DNA of 64,000 bases from an uncultured Poribacteria bacterium (GTDB lineage Bacteria > Poribacteria > WGA-4E > WGA-3G): assembly GCA_951812525.1 (NCBI GenBank), contig OX638316.1, positions 1 to 64,000 of the forward strand. Reading direction: 5' to 3'. The position numbers and the translations under genes are program-made. Position 1 is the first letter of the stretch; every line of letters begins with the position of its first letter. The notes under the pieces were generated by a model. The model was given only the letters and a program-made list of their open reading frames with translations, did not search any database and was not told where the DNA came from. This document shows, in pieces, positions 7,679 through 16,557 of this stretch.

Positions 7679-9775
7679 ATGGGAATATTAAAAGAAAAAT
7701 GGAAACTATTTGCGATCGCTGGCGCAATTGCCTTAGTTGTAGTGGTTGGGGTTGCCGTGGGACGTATCGTATTTTCGACCAAAGACGATGCCGCTAGTGC
7801 TGACGCAGCAGCAGTAAAAACAGCAACAGTCGAACGCGGTGATATTGCGGTCACGATTGACGCGACAGGTACCATCAAACCTCTGAATATTGTTAAGGTC
7901 AGTTCCAAAGCGAGTGGAAAGATTTTGGAACTCAGGGTGGACGCGGGTGATTACGTCGAAAAGGATGAAATCATTGCGGTCATTGAAACGACTTACGTTC
8001 AGATTAGTTTGGAGCAGGCTCAAGCGGATTTGAGATCTGCTCAAGCGCGCTTGCGACAGGCGGAAATTGACTTACAACTCCAGAAAGAACAGTCAGTGAT
8101 CCAGATTCGGCAAGCAGAAGAATCACTTCTTGAATCAAAGAAACGGTTGGAACAAATTAAAGAGCAGATTCGACTGGAAAAGATAGCGAATCAGCGTGGT
8201 GTAATGGATGCCGAAAACAGCTTAAATATCTCCAAAATTCGGTACAAACTGTTAACCTCGGATGAGGTGCGGGATGAAAATAGACAGCGGGCGCAGTCTT
8301 CCTTGGAACAGGAAAAAGCAAACTTAGATTTAATTAGAGCAGAACATAAAAGGAATGAGACCCTTTTCGAGAAAGAACTGATTTCACAAGCGGCATTAGA
8401 ATCTTCACAGGCGCAACTTAAATCGGCGGAGGCGCGGCACCGATCTGCTGAGGAGAACCTGAAATTGGTAGAGAAGCCCGCCACTGAAGCTGAACTTGAA
8501 TTGGGGCAAGCCGATATTAGGAAGGCGGAATTTAACCTCGCCCTCGCTAAGGAAAGAGTACAATCTGAGCCTTACCGTGACATGGATATTGAACTTCAGC
8601 AGCAACGGATTCTACAAACTGAAGATGCTCTGAAACTGGCGCAGGCTAATCAGAAGCAGATTGAGCGGAAGGAACGCGATCTGGAGACAGCGCGTTCATC
8701 GGTCACACGTAGTGAAACGCAGCTGGAACTTCGACAAATTGAATATAATGATACTGTCATTAAGGCACCGATCTCTGGAACGGTTCTCGAAAAACTGGTC
8801 GAAGAAGGACAGGTGATTACTTCACGCCTCTCCTCACTCGCTTCAGAAGAAGGACAGACGCTTGTCACGATGGCAGATCTTGACACCGTCTACGTTGTGA
8901 CAGAGGTTGATGAAACCGACATCGGTAAGGTAGAGATAGGACAACCCGTAACGATCACAGTTGAAGCCTATCCCGATACACCGTTTCAGGGTGAAGTCTT
9001 GAAGATTGCCCCTCAAGGACAAGCGATTCAGAATGTGACGACCTTTGAAGTAACGTCCGAGTTGAAAAATGTTAAAGCGACCGAATCCGCACAAGGCATG
9101 AGAAGAGGTGCTGGCAGAGGTCAAGGCGGCGGTGCCCGTCCGGACTTCGCAAATATGACTGCGGAGGAACGTGAACGTTTCCGGGCAATGCGCCAACAAC
9201 GCCAAGCAGAAGGCGGTGGTGAAACGTCAAGACCTAGTTCACAAGAAGCCCCGACGCGCGCCCAAGAAACTCCCGCGCAACCCCCGCAGGATCAGCACGT
9301 TGCTGAAGCGGAAGAGGCTGATGGAGACGATTGGGGCGGACTTTTCGGCGGTTTTTTTGAGGAAGCACCTGCTGTAGAAGCACCGACGGAACCCGAACCA
9401 ACAGAGACCGAAGCTACAAATATACCGTTTCTCAAACCCGGCATGAACGCCGGCGTTCAGATCTCGGCTGTCAACAGAACAGATATCCTTACCCTTCCAC
9501 CTGATGCTGTCCTTGATATGCGCGGGAGAAAAATGGTCAGAATCGTTGGAGTAGATGGGCAACCCGGACGGCCACAGCCCGTTGTTACAGGTGTTAGCAG
9601 TTTTGACAAAATTGAAATCATCTCTGGTCTTGCTGAAGGAGACATCGTTGCGATCGGAGGTTTTCAGCCTGGCGGTGGAGCCGGTGGTGAAGATTGGCGA
9701 CGACGCATGATGCAGAATCCAGCTTCCACAATGCGTCGAATGGGTGGAGCCGGTGGTGGTGGTCGTGGACGATAG
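7679..9775 (+). CDS. MacA/HlyD-type periplasmic adaptor with disordered insertion
   Basis: Membrane-fusion protein of a tripartite efflux or secretion pump, 698 residues from ATG 7679 (AAGGAGG at 7664-7670; a GTG lies directly before). One membrane helix near residues 9-31 anchors it. Then come a lipoyl half-motif (VSSKASGKILELRVDAGD), a very long coiled coil of about 280 residues, the second lipoyl half (IKAPISGTVLEKLVEEG) and a beta-barrel. About 110 residues of Gly/Arg-rich, Gln-rich and acidic low-complexity sequence (coding about 9090-9420) interrupt the membrane-proximal region, and the C terminus ends in a Gly/Arg-rich tail. Both are unusual for MacA. A MacB-like permease follows 66 bases downstream, but no ATPase is beside it. 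Confidence 0.85.
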   Translation: MGILKEKWKLFAIAGAIALVVVVGVAVGRIVFSTKDDAASADAAAVKTATVERGDIAVTIDATGTIKPLNIVKVSSKASGKILELRVDAGDYVEKDEIIAVIETTYVQISLEQAQADLRSAQARLRQAEIDLQLQKEQSVIQIRQAEESLLESKKRLEQIKEQIRLEKIANQRGVMDAENSLNISKIRYKLLTSDEVRDENRQRAQSSLEQEKANLDLIRAEHKRNETLFEKELISQAALESSQAQLKSAEARHRSAEENLKLVEKPATEAELELGQADIRKAEFNLALAKERVQSEPYRDMDIELQQQRILQTEDALKLAQANQKQIERKERDLETARSSVTRSETQLELRQIEYNDTVIKAPISGTVLEKLVEEGQVITSRLSSLASEEGQTLVTMADLDTVYVVTEVDETDIGKVEIGQPVTITVEAYPDTPFQGEVLKIAPQGQAIQNVTTFEVTSELKNVKATESAQGMRRGAGRGQGGGARPDFANMTAEERERFRAMRQQRQAEGGGETSRPSSQEAPTRAQETPAQPPQDQHVAEAEEADGDDWGGLFGGFFEEAPAVEAPTEPEPTETEATNIPFLKPGMNAGVQISAVNRTDILTLPPDAVLDMRGRKMVRIVGVDGQPGRPQPVVTGVSSFDKIEIISGLAEGDIVAIGGFQPGGGAGGEDWRRRMMQNPASTMRRMGGAGGGGRGR

Positions 9776-9841
9776 CCATTTAGTATCATTAACGGATTTG
9801 GTTTATAGGCGCGGTTTCTACCGGACACAGGAGCGTATATT

Positions 9842-11053
9842 ATGAGCATTTTAGAAAGCCTTACAAATGCATTAAGTGCCTTATTGGCAAATAAACTCCG
9901 GTCTACATTGACAATGTTAGGGGTAATTATTGGGGTTGGCGCGATTATAACCACGACCTCAATTGGAGAAGGTGCGAAAGCCGATATTACGGAACGGATT
10001 CAGACCTTGGGTGCGAATATTCTTGCAGTTCGACCTGGACAGAGCAGGTCTCGTGGACGTACTTCCGCTGATGCGCGTAAAGTCCTTACCGTCGAAGATA
10101 TGGCGGCATTAGAGGAACGCGGACAGACTTTTGGTTATGTTACCCCTGAGGTTAGCAGCCGCGCACAGGTGAAGTATCTTAATAACAATACAAATACAAC
10201 TATTGTTGGAACATCGCCAGCGTACCTCGTTACGGCGAATTTTACGGTTGAGAATGGTCGTTTTTTTACGGATAGCGAGATCCGATATCGTCAACGTGTA
10301 TGTGTTCTCGGAAAAACGGTTGTTGACAATCTCTTTCAAGCGGTAGACCCCGTCGGCAAAACAGTGAAAATTAAGAATGTGGGTTTTCACGTTGTAGGTG
10401 TTATGAAAGAGAAAGGGGCGAGCGGTTGGCGAAACCCAGACGATCAGGTTTTTATTCCCTACTCAACTGCTATGAAACGCGTTTTTGGAGAGGAGTACTT
10501 ATCGAGCATCAGTATACAGGCGAATGACGATAAACTTCTCACAGCGGCAGAAACTGAGGTAACCGAACTCCTCCGAAAGCAGCACAAAATCGCCCCTAAT
10601 AAGGAACTTGATTTTCACGTGCGGAACCAAGCAGAGTTCATGGAAACACTGGAAGAATCAAGCCAGACTTTTACGAACATGATTTTAGGGATTGCTGTTG
10701 TCTCTCTCATCGTTGGTGGTATTGGTATCATGAATATTATGCTTGTCTCTGTGACGGAACGGACGAAAGAGATTGGACTTAGAAAAGCGGTTGGTGCACA
10801 GCGCACCGATATCCTCGTTCAGTTTCTCGTTGAATCCACAACCCTGGCACTCGTTGGTGGAATTGTTGGCATTGGAGTTGGAATAGCCGGGGCGGAGGCA
10901 GTTCCTGCGCTTTGGGGATGGAAGACCGTTGTCTCCCCAATATATGGAGTCCTCTCATTTGTTGTCAGCGCGTTGGTCGGGGTCTTTTTCGGTGCATATC
11001 CGGCATGGAAAGCAGCAAAACTCCATCCGATTGATGCACTCAGACACGAATAA
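9842..11053 (+). CDS. MacB-like ABC transporter permease (FtsX fold)
   Basis: A 403-residue inner-membrane protein with the MacB topology: one helix at residues 20-43 (LGVIIGVGAIITTTSIGEGA), a large periplasmic domain, then three helices at the C terminus including IVGGIGIMNIMLVSVTERTKEIG, a family signature, and the ending AWKAAKLHPIDALRHE. MacB proteins of Proteobacteria carry the ATPase in the same chain; here only the membrane part is present, as in two-gene systems. It shares an operon with the adaptor upstream; AGGAG lies before its ATG and a strong terminator follows. A compatible ATPase gene is at 22074. Confidence 0.9.
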   Translation: MSILESLTNALSALLANKLRSTLTMLGVIIGVGAIITTTSIGEGAKADITERIQTLGANILAVRPGQSRSRGRTSADARKVLTVEDMAALEERGQTFGYVTPEVSSRAQVKYLNNNTNTTIVGTSPAYLVTANFTVENGRFFTDSEIRYRQRVCVLGKTVVDNLFQAVDPVGKTVKIKNVGFHVVGVMKEKGASGWRNPDDQVFIPYSTAMKRVFGEEYLSSISIQANDDKLLTAAETEVTELLRKQHKIAPNKELDFHVRNQAEFMETLEESSQTFTNMILGIAVVSLIVGGIGIMNIMLVSVTERTKEIGLRKAVGAQRTDILVQFLVESTTLALVGGIVGIGVGIAGAEAVPALWGWKTVVSPIYGVLSFVVSALVGVFFGAYPAWKAAKLHPIDALRHE

Positions 11054-11060
11054 ACTACAG

Positions 11061-11090
11061 AAAAGGTGCGATTTACATCGCACCTTTTTT
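11061..11090 (+). terminator. Rho-independent terminator after the adaptor-permease operon
   Basis: GGTGCGAT-TTAC-ATCGCACC forms an eight-pair stem with a four-base loop, with A residues before it and a T6 run after it, starting eight bases behind the permease stop. Confidence 0.92.
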
Positions 11091-11240
11091 ATTTTGTTAG
11101 AATTTACAATTAAGGATATATTATGGAGTCCTGTGAAGGAAGTACCACGAAGTTAGGAAACCTCACCAGTGAAAGCAGCGTATTTTAAGTATACTGAAAT
11201 GTCTATTTATTTTTACAATTCACGATAAGAAGGAATTACT

Positions 11241-11957
11241 ATGGAAAAAATAGCAGTTATTGCGGGTGTGGGACCCGGCTTAGGGGCTGCCCTCGCCCGT
11301 AAATTTGTAGAGGAAGGGTGCGATGTAGCACTCCTCTCTCGTTCATCCGCTTATATAAAAAACCTTTCCACAAGATTGGCAAAATCTGGACGCAAAGCCA
11401 TACCTATCCCGACAGATATTGCCGAGGCTGAGGAGGTAGCGGAAAGTTTTGCACAGATTCGAGAAGAACTCGGCGATCCCGATATCCTTGTGAATCATGC
11501 GGCGAACGCTGCTTGGGGCAGTTTCGCTGATCTCACGCCGGAAGCGTTTGAAGGTGCGTGGCGGGTTTGCACGCTTGGTGGATTTCTCTGTTCAAAGCAG
11601 GTAGTGCCTGGGATGCTACAGAAAGGTGGCGGGAAGATTTTATTTACAGGTGCAACTTCCGCCGTTCGTGGTAGGGCAGGCGCGTTAGCCTTCAGCAGCG
11701 CGAAGTACGCCACACGCGGTTTGGCATCAGCACTCGCTCGCGAAGTTGGCCCACACGGTATCCATGTTGCGCATGTTATCGTTGATGGTGTTATTGATAC
11801 ACCAGGGGTACGGCAACGCTATAAACTTAGAGAAAACGAACCGCTCCTTGAGCCGGATGCAATTGCGGATACCTATTGGGCTTTGATACAGCAAGAGCGG
11901 AGTGCGTGGACTTTTGAAGTGGATGTCCGGCCGTATAATGAGGAGTTTTTTACGTAA
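11241..11957 (+). CDS. SDR-family protein with Tyr-to-Phe change at the active site
   Basis: A 238-residue Rossmann-fold protein of the short-chain dehydrogenase/reductase family. The N terminus has the glycine-rich turn GVGPGLGAALA in place of the usual TGxxxGIG, and NHAAN stands where NNAG is usual. The catalytic YxxxK motif reads F151-S-S-A-K155, so the general acid tyrosine is replaced by phenylalanine while the lysine is kept. AAGGA precedes the ATG. It stands alone between a terminator and a convergent PhyH gene. It may bind NAD(P) without ordinary SDR chemistry, or use another residue. Confidence 0.85.
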   Translation: MEKIAVIAGVGPGLGAALARKFVEEGCDVALLSRSSAYIKNLSTRLAKSGRKAIPIPTDIAEAEEVAESFAQIREELGDPDILVNHAANAAWGSFADLTPEAFEGAWRVCTLGGFLCSKQVVPGMLQKGGGKILFTGATSAVRGRAGALAFSSAKYATRGLASALAREVGPHGIHVAHVIVDGVIDTPGVRQRYKLRENEPLLEPDAIADTYWALIQQERSAWTFEVDVRPYNEEFFT

Positions 11958-12041
11958 GCCTGTCTGAACCACAGATTACACAGATGGCGCAGATTTCGCG
12001 AATTATAGGATCTCTGTTTATTCAACATCTATAGTACACAT

Positions 12042-12173
12042 GTTGGGTTTCACGGCTATTTTCGCAATGGTGGTTATAGGAGATTAGTACAATCTTTTGG
12101 ATCAGCTAAGGGTTGGTGGCAGTCCGTTCAACCCAACCTACGATACTCGGTGCGGTTTGAAACCGCACCTACC
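12042..12173. repeat. Two CTAC-ended inverted repeats in tandem
   Basis: GTTGGGTTTCAC at 12042 is inverted as CCGTTCAACCCAACCTAC at 12124-12141, the same long-loop element as at 6366-6468. It is followed at 12149-12173 by the compact hairpin GGTGCGGTTT-GA-AACCGCACC plus TACC. The region from 11958 to 12233 holds no gene; near its left end is an ACAGATTACACAGAT-type phrase that resembles other dispersed repeats. Confidence 0.6.
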
Positions 12174-12233
12174 GTATTGGGAAAATCTATCGTAAATTGG
12201 GTAAATCTACTGTAATTGAGAAAATTGGCTCAC

Positions 12234-13607
12234 CTAAAACGTGCTTTCCTTTGAGGTGACGGGACACCAACGCGTCGTTTCAAGGTAGCGGAGCAACGCT
12301 GACTTCGCCGCCGGTGTTCCGATACGGTAAAGGGCGTGCACAGCGTCTCCACGTACATAGCGGTTCGCATCGAACAGCACATTTTGCAACCCTTCAACTG
12401 CATCAGCAGCATTCCTACCAATCCGCGCTAATGCGAAAACTGCATTTCGGCGGACACCATCGTTTTCGTCTTCCAATGCCTTTACGATCGCAGGCACAGC
12501 AATCGAACTCGACTGACTCGTTGTTCCTAACGCCTCTATTGTGTGCGAACGGACTGACCCTGAAGGATCACTAAGGGTCTCAACCAATTCCGGGACTGCG
12601 GGTTCTGCCTTAGTTCCTAAGTCACCGAGTGCTTCCGCTGCTTTATCTCGGACGTATTCGCGGGAATCTTTCAACGTATCGCGGAGCGGTTCAACAGCTG
12701 CGGATCCGACTGCATTGAGGGCATAACAGGCGTTTCGGCGCGTCATTTCTGATTCATCTTGTAAACACTGCACTAAGGCAGGTACTGCCTTCTCGCCAAA
12801 TCGAGGCAATTCATAAGCTGCCTGTAACCCTGTCGATTCTGATGTGCTATTGAGAGAGCTGATTAAACCGGACAACGATTCACCATTTGATATCCCACTG
12901 ACTTCGCTATCTTCAACGCCTCGATGCCAGTTCCAAAGGTGTCGGAACATTTCCTGATGTTCGGCAGGTCCTACGGGCTTACCGTTTGCCCAATCTGTCT
13001 CTTTATTCGCCCAAGAAGGTTCCTGTGGCTCTGACATCCGGGTATAGAGAAATTTCATCATGTAGCGTCTCTTCTCGCTACTGTTAGGCATGGCGCGATG
13101 CCACAGGTCATAGTTAGCGAAGGCGACTGTTCCGGCTTTGCCAACGATAGGCTGTTCTGGTGCAACTCCTGAGCCTTCACGGGTGCTATAATAGTGGCTC
13201 ATCGGTACCACGCCGGTCGGACCGAGTGCTAAAGGCGTATCTTGTGGATAATAAAAAACGAGTAACCTGCGTGTATGATGTGACCAGCGTTTCCCACCGT
13301 CTTGGTGCATGCCTTGTCCCTTGCTACCGGGTGGATTATAGTGCGGATGACGGTGGGGTTGCATATAATAATCTGCGCCAAGGAGACTTGTCAAGGCACC
13401 TTTAACGTTGGGATCGTCAAGCACTTTCTGGATTTCCGGTATCCTCGGTACAAGGTTATTACCGGGATTGCCTTCCTTATCAAAGACGGTCATCGTCTCC
13501 TGATAGACTGCCTCGTGAAATTGTGCGGGTAAAGCGGTTGTGACGGTGACGTAACCGTTGACGACAAAGTGTCGCATCTGCGCATCTGTCAAGAGGTGTA
13601 CTGCCAT
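12234..13607 (-). CDS. Phytanoyl-CoA dioxygenase-family protein fused to HEAT repeats
   Basis: A 457-residue fusion. Residues 1 to about 215 form a PhyH-type Fe(II)/2-oxoglutarate oxygenase with metal ligands H101-x-D103 (GMHQDGG) and H170 (LWHRAMP); R180 or R181 could bind 2-oxoglutarate. Residues about 255-457 are five or more HEAT/PBS-lyase repeats of the type VPALVQCLQDES, each about 31 residues. HEAT solenoids mediate protein contacts, so the oxygenase may be targeted to a partner. An AGGGGAAG site lies upstream of the ATG. The gene converges on the SDR gene and is divergent from the aminotransferase gene. Family assignments are firm; the substrate is unknown. Confidence 0.88.
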   Translation of the reverse strand: MAVHLLTDAQMRHFVVNGYVTVTTALPAQFHEAVYQETMTVFDKEGNPGNNLVPRIPEIQKVLDDPNVKGALTSLLGADYYMQPHRHPHYNPPGSKGQGMHQDGGKRWSHHTRRLLVFYYPQDTPLALGPTGVVPMSHYYSTREGSGVAPEQPIVGKAGTVAFANYDLWHRAMPNSSEKRRYMMKFLYTRMSEPQEPSWANKETDWANGKPVGPAEHQEMFRHLWNWHRGVEDSEVSGISNGESLSGLISSLNSTSESTGLQAAYELPRFGEKAVPALVQCLQDESEMTRRNACYALNAVGSAAVEPLRDTLKDSREYVRDKAAEALGDLGTKAEPAVPELVETLSDPSGSVRSHTIEALGTTSQSSSIAVPAIVKALEDENDGVRRNAVFALARIGRNAADAVEGLQNVLFDANRYVRGDAVHALYRIGTPAAKSALLRYLETTRWCPVTSKESTF

Positions 13608-14111
13608 TTTTTTCTTCCCCTTTTCCGAGAATTGCTATAAATCCTACCTACCAACATTTGAACCTATCCTAATGTGAGTTCGATAAAGTGGTCTGCTAAC
13701 CCAAAATCCACTCGCTGTGAGCGTTTGTGATAACGCGAAGTTCGCTTAGGATGACACAAACTAAATGAAAATTAAAATATTAATTCGGTAATTTCTTAGA
13801 GATACCCGGTGCGGTTAGGAAACCGCACCTACCGGGCTTGGGGAAACATAGAATTACCGAAGTATTTTCTTAAACTTCATACAGTTTGTGCTACAAAATA
13901 ATTACCAGAACCTGATAACCCATAACTAACAGGTCATTTTATGTAGCTTCAGCTAACTTCTATATCCGTAGGTCGAACTGACATTATTCTAATTATTCCA
14001 TAGAATCGCGCAATTTGCAAGAAATTCTCCCACCAAATCCAGAATTATGTTAAAATAGTCAGAATCAAAATCCACCCTTATTGCACATAGCACGAACTTG
14101 GAGGTATCAGG
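13608..14111. other. Divergent intergenic region with a 78-bp palindromic element
   Basis: No gene is seen in these 504 bases. At 13784-13861 an element begins TTCGGTAATTTCT and ends AGAATTACCGAA, and encloses CCCGGTGCGGTT-AGGA-AACCGCACC followed by TACCGGG. At 13882-13897 CAGTTTGTGCTACAAA is the right half of the hairpin family described at 29521. The remainder is AT-rich; no convincing promoter was singled out, although both flanking genes start outward from here. Confidence 0.6.
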
Positions 14112-15317
14112 ATGGGACGAAGTTTTGAAAAATCATTGGTGTGGCAGAAACGAGCGAAAGCGGCACTGGTCGGCGGCGGGCAACCGCATAAACAGAGCCA
14201 ACCACCGAGACCTGTTATGATTGCAGGTGCGAAAGGCGCACATTTTTGGGATGCCGATGGAAACGACTATATCGATTATCTGATGGGATTTGGACCGATG
14301 ATCCTTGGGCACGCTTATCCCACGGTTATTGAGACAGTCACAAAATACCTCGTTGAACGCGGCAACGTTTATAATTTCGGGCATACGCTTGAGGTAGAAC
14401 TCGCCGAGAAGTTGGTTCAGATTATTCCCTCAGCTGATAGAGTTGCCTACTTTGTCGGCGGATCGGATGCAACAACTGGCGCGATTAAGTTTGCTCGCGC
14501 ATACACAGGTAGAGAAAAGGTGATTCGATCGGGTTATCATGGATGGCACGATTGGTGTAGCCATGCACGCGGACACCTATCTGGTTCTGCGGCTGCCACA
14601 CTCAGTGTCGATTTCAATGATCTTGAAGGACTCGCTGACTTGTTTAAAGCACATCCTGACGAGATTGCGTGTCTGATCATGGAACCTTCTGGACAAGACC
14701 TTCCTAAAGATGGCTACCTCGAAGAGGCTAAAAATCTTGTCAACGCGAATGGTGCGTTGATGATTTTCGATGAGGTCAAAACAGGTTTTCGCTACTCACT
14801 GGGTGGTGCTCAGGAATATTTCGGGGTCACTCCTGACATGTCCGTTTTTGGAAAAGCACTCGCTAACGGTTTCGCTACAGCTGTCGTCGTCGGGAAAAAA
14901 GAGATTATGGACGAAGTTGGCGATGTCTGGGTAGCTGCAACTTTCCACGGAGAAGTATCACTCGTCGCTGCTGCAATGGCTACGATAGCAGAGATCGAGG
15001 CGAAAGACGGTGTTGCGTTTATGTGGAAACAGGGACAGAAACTACTGGATGGTTACAGAGAGATGGTAGCCAGACTCGGTATTGAGCATGCCCGGGTTGG
15101 CGGTATCGGTCCGATGCCCTACTTCGGATTGAACACCGATAGCAGCGACGAACGGCAACAACGTTTCCATAAAACCTTCTATGAAGCGACCTTAGATGGC
15201 GGTTTGTACCTACCGGAAGGACATATCTGGTTCATGTCGATGTCGCATACGGATGAAGACATTGCGAAGACGCTTAGCGTCTCTGAAGATGCCCTCAAAC
15301 GTGCCAAATCCGCATAG
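14112..15317 (+). CDS. Class III (GSAM-like) PLP-dependent aminotransferase
   Basis: A 401-residue PLP enzyme of aminotransferase class III, closest in look to glutamate-1-semialdehyde aminomutase. Visible marks are the cofactor-contact region FVGGSDATTGAIKFARAYTG, the aspartate of FDEVKTGFR and the Schiff-base lysine K248 in VFGKALANG. GSAM proper has SGTEA-like sequence and serves haem synthesis; the differing motif and the company of a PhyH gene suggest a catabolic transaminase. GGAGG precedes the ATG. The PhyH gene starts 50 bases downstream, so the two are probably cotranscribed. Substrate unknown. Confidence 0.88.
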   Translation: MGRSFEKSLVWQKRAKAALVGGGQPHKQSQPPRPVMIAGAKGAHFWDADGNDYIDYLMGFGPMILGHAYPTVIETVTKYLVERGNVYNFGHTLEVELAEKLVQIIPSADRVAYFVGGSDATTGAIKFARAYTGREKVIRSGYHGWHDWCSHARGHLSGSAAATLSVDFNDLEGLADLFKAHPDEIACLIMEPSGQDLPKDGYLEEAKNLVNANGALMIFDEVKTGFRYSLGGAQEYFGVTPDMSVFGKALANGFATAVVVGKKEIMDEVGDVWVAATFHGEVSLVAAAMATIAEIEAKDGVAFMWKQGQKLLDGYREMVARLGIEHARVGGIGPMPYFGLNTDSSDERQQRFHKTFYEATLDGGLYLPEGHIWFMSMSHTDEDIAKTLSVSEDALKRAKSA

Positions 15318-15367
15318 TATTTCAGTCAACAACTCGACAGCATCAAGGAATAAGAGGAATTTCTCTC

Positions 15368-16255
15368 ATGGCAGAAGCAACGAACCACAACAAACCCTTT
15401 ATTGTTGATAAAAACCTCGGGTCGGCACTCGACCTTGATAACGCAGAACTCACGGAAACAACTTCCGACGGCAGATCGGTCGTCGCGCCGACGCAGGAAC
15501 AGAAGTATCTTTTTGATATGCGTGGGTGGCTTTTAGTTCCGGGTGTGCTGTCTGGTGATGAACTCTCGGAGATGCAGGAATTCGGCCACCGACTCCGCAA
15601 TGATCCGGAGTCAATCCCAGAGCATGAGCGCTCACCGCTTGGCGGTCCCTTGCAACGCTTGTCGGATCACCCAAACGTTGTAGGTTTTCTGAACGAGTTT
15701 GTCGCACACCCCGCGCTATCGGGTCAGGAATGTTACGGGTTCAGGATGGAATCGTGTAGCCTATTCTACCGTACCGTTGGCGATGGCAATTTTGGACCGC
15801 ACAACGGAAACGGCATGCTCCGTTTTCCAGGCGACTCCCACCTCTATCGGTGCATCCCAGGCAAAGCACACAGCGGGTTAACCCGTATTGTTTGGGAACT
15901 GAATCCTGTCAAATATCGGCAGGGCGGCACGCTATTCATTACAGCGAGCCATAAGGCAGTCTACACAGCACCCGAGACAATCCAAAGCCCTGACTCTCCA
16001 ATTTGGGATACCTACGAGTGTCCGGCGGGTTCACTGCTGTTTTTCACGGAGGCATTGACGCATAGCACGCATCAATGGACGAACGCAGATAACGACCGGC
16101 TTGCTATTTTCAGTTGTTACAACACAGTGAACAGTAAATGGCACGACTGGGATCCGCATCCTAAACTGTTAGCGGAAATGCCTGCGAAACGACAGACGCT
16201 TTTCCGTCCAGTTCGCGCTGCTAATAATTTGATTGGGGAAAGGTATCAGCACTAA
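15368..16255 (+). CDS. Phytanoyl-CoA dioxygenase-family protein, HxG variant
   Basis: A 295-residue double-stranded beta-helix oxygenase. The family core GGTLFITASHKAVY and the late histidine region ALTHSTHQW (H232/H235) with R244 are clear. At the first metal site the sequence is GPH145-N-G147, where canonical enzymes have HxD; the aspartate ligand is therefore glycine. Related Fe/2-oxoglutarate halogenases also lack this aspartate, but a large poribacterial-type subfamily seems to carry HGG or HNG with unknown activity. The gene follows the aminotransferase gene by 50 bases, with AGAGGAA before the ATG. Fold assignment is good; chemistry is open. Confidence 0.8.
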   Translation: MAEATNHNKPFIVDKNLGSALDLDNAELTETTSDGRSVVAPTQEQKYLFDMRGWLLVPGVLSGDELSEMQEFGHRLRNDPESIPEHERSPLGGPLQRLSDHPNVVGFLNEFVAHPALSGQECYGFRMESCSLFYRTVGDGNFGPHNGNGMLRFPGDSHLYRCIPGKAHSGLTRIVWELNPVKYRQGGTLFITASHKAVYTAPETIQSPDSPIWDTYECPAGSLLFFTEALTHSTHQWTNADNDRLAIFSCYNTVNSKWHDWDPHPKLLAEMPAKRQTLFRPVRAANNLIGERYQH

Positions 16256-16317
16256 GTGGGTAGGAATGTCTATGGTAGATATTAGAATTATGTATACATT
16301 AGGCATCTGCGAGAAGA

Positions 16318-16479
16318 TCGGGATTCGGAAATCCCTCCTACAGAAGAACCTGAAATGTATATGCGAAAATACGTCAGGATTCGGAAATCCCTCCTACAGA
16401 TGAGCCTGAAATGTATATGCGAAAATACGTCGGGATTCGGAAATCCCTCCTACAGATGAGTCCTGAAATGTATATGTGT
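16318..16479. repeat. Three head-to-tail copies of a 56-bp unit
   Basis: Units start at 16318, 16374 and 16430, each beginning TC(G/A)GGATTCGGAAATCC followed by CTCCTACAGA and then a shared ATGTATATG-containing spacer; the third is slightly truncated. The hairpin with a CCTACA tail is the same family as at 3357, 3548 and 34884. Spacers are near identical, so this is not CRISPR. At 16505-16525 a separate GGCGAGG/CCTCGCC hairpin follows, without a T-tract. Nothing else is seen from 16256 to 16557. Confidence 0.85.
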
Positions 16480-16557
16480 TTTCATAATTCATCATAGCAT
16501 AAGAGGCGAGGCAGGGGACCTCGCCAAACACCTGTTGTAGGGTCAAGGTCCGTATAT

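Noticed and set aside
16318-16479. Regular repeats considered as a CRISPR array
   Set aside because: Units are joined head to tail with near-identical sequence throughout; there are no unique spacers and no cas genes.
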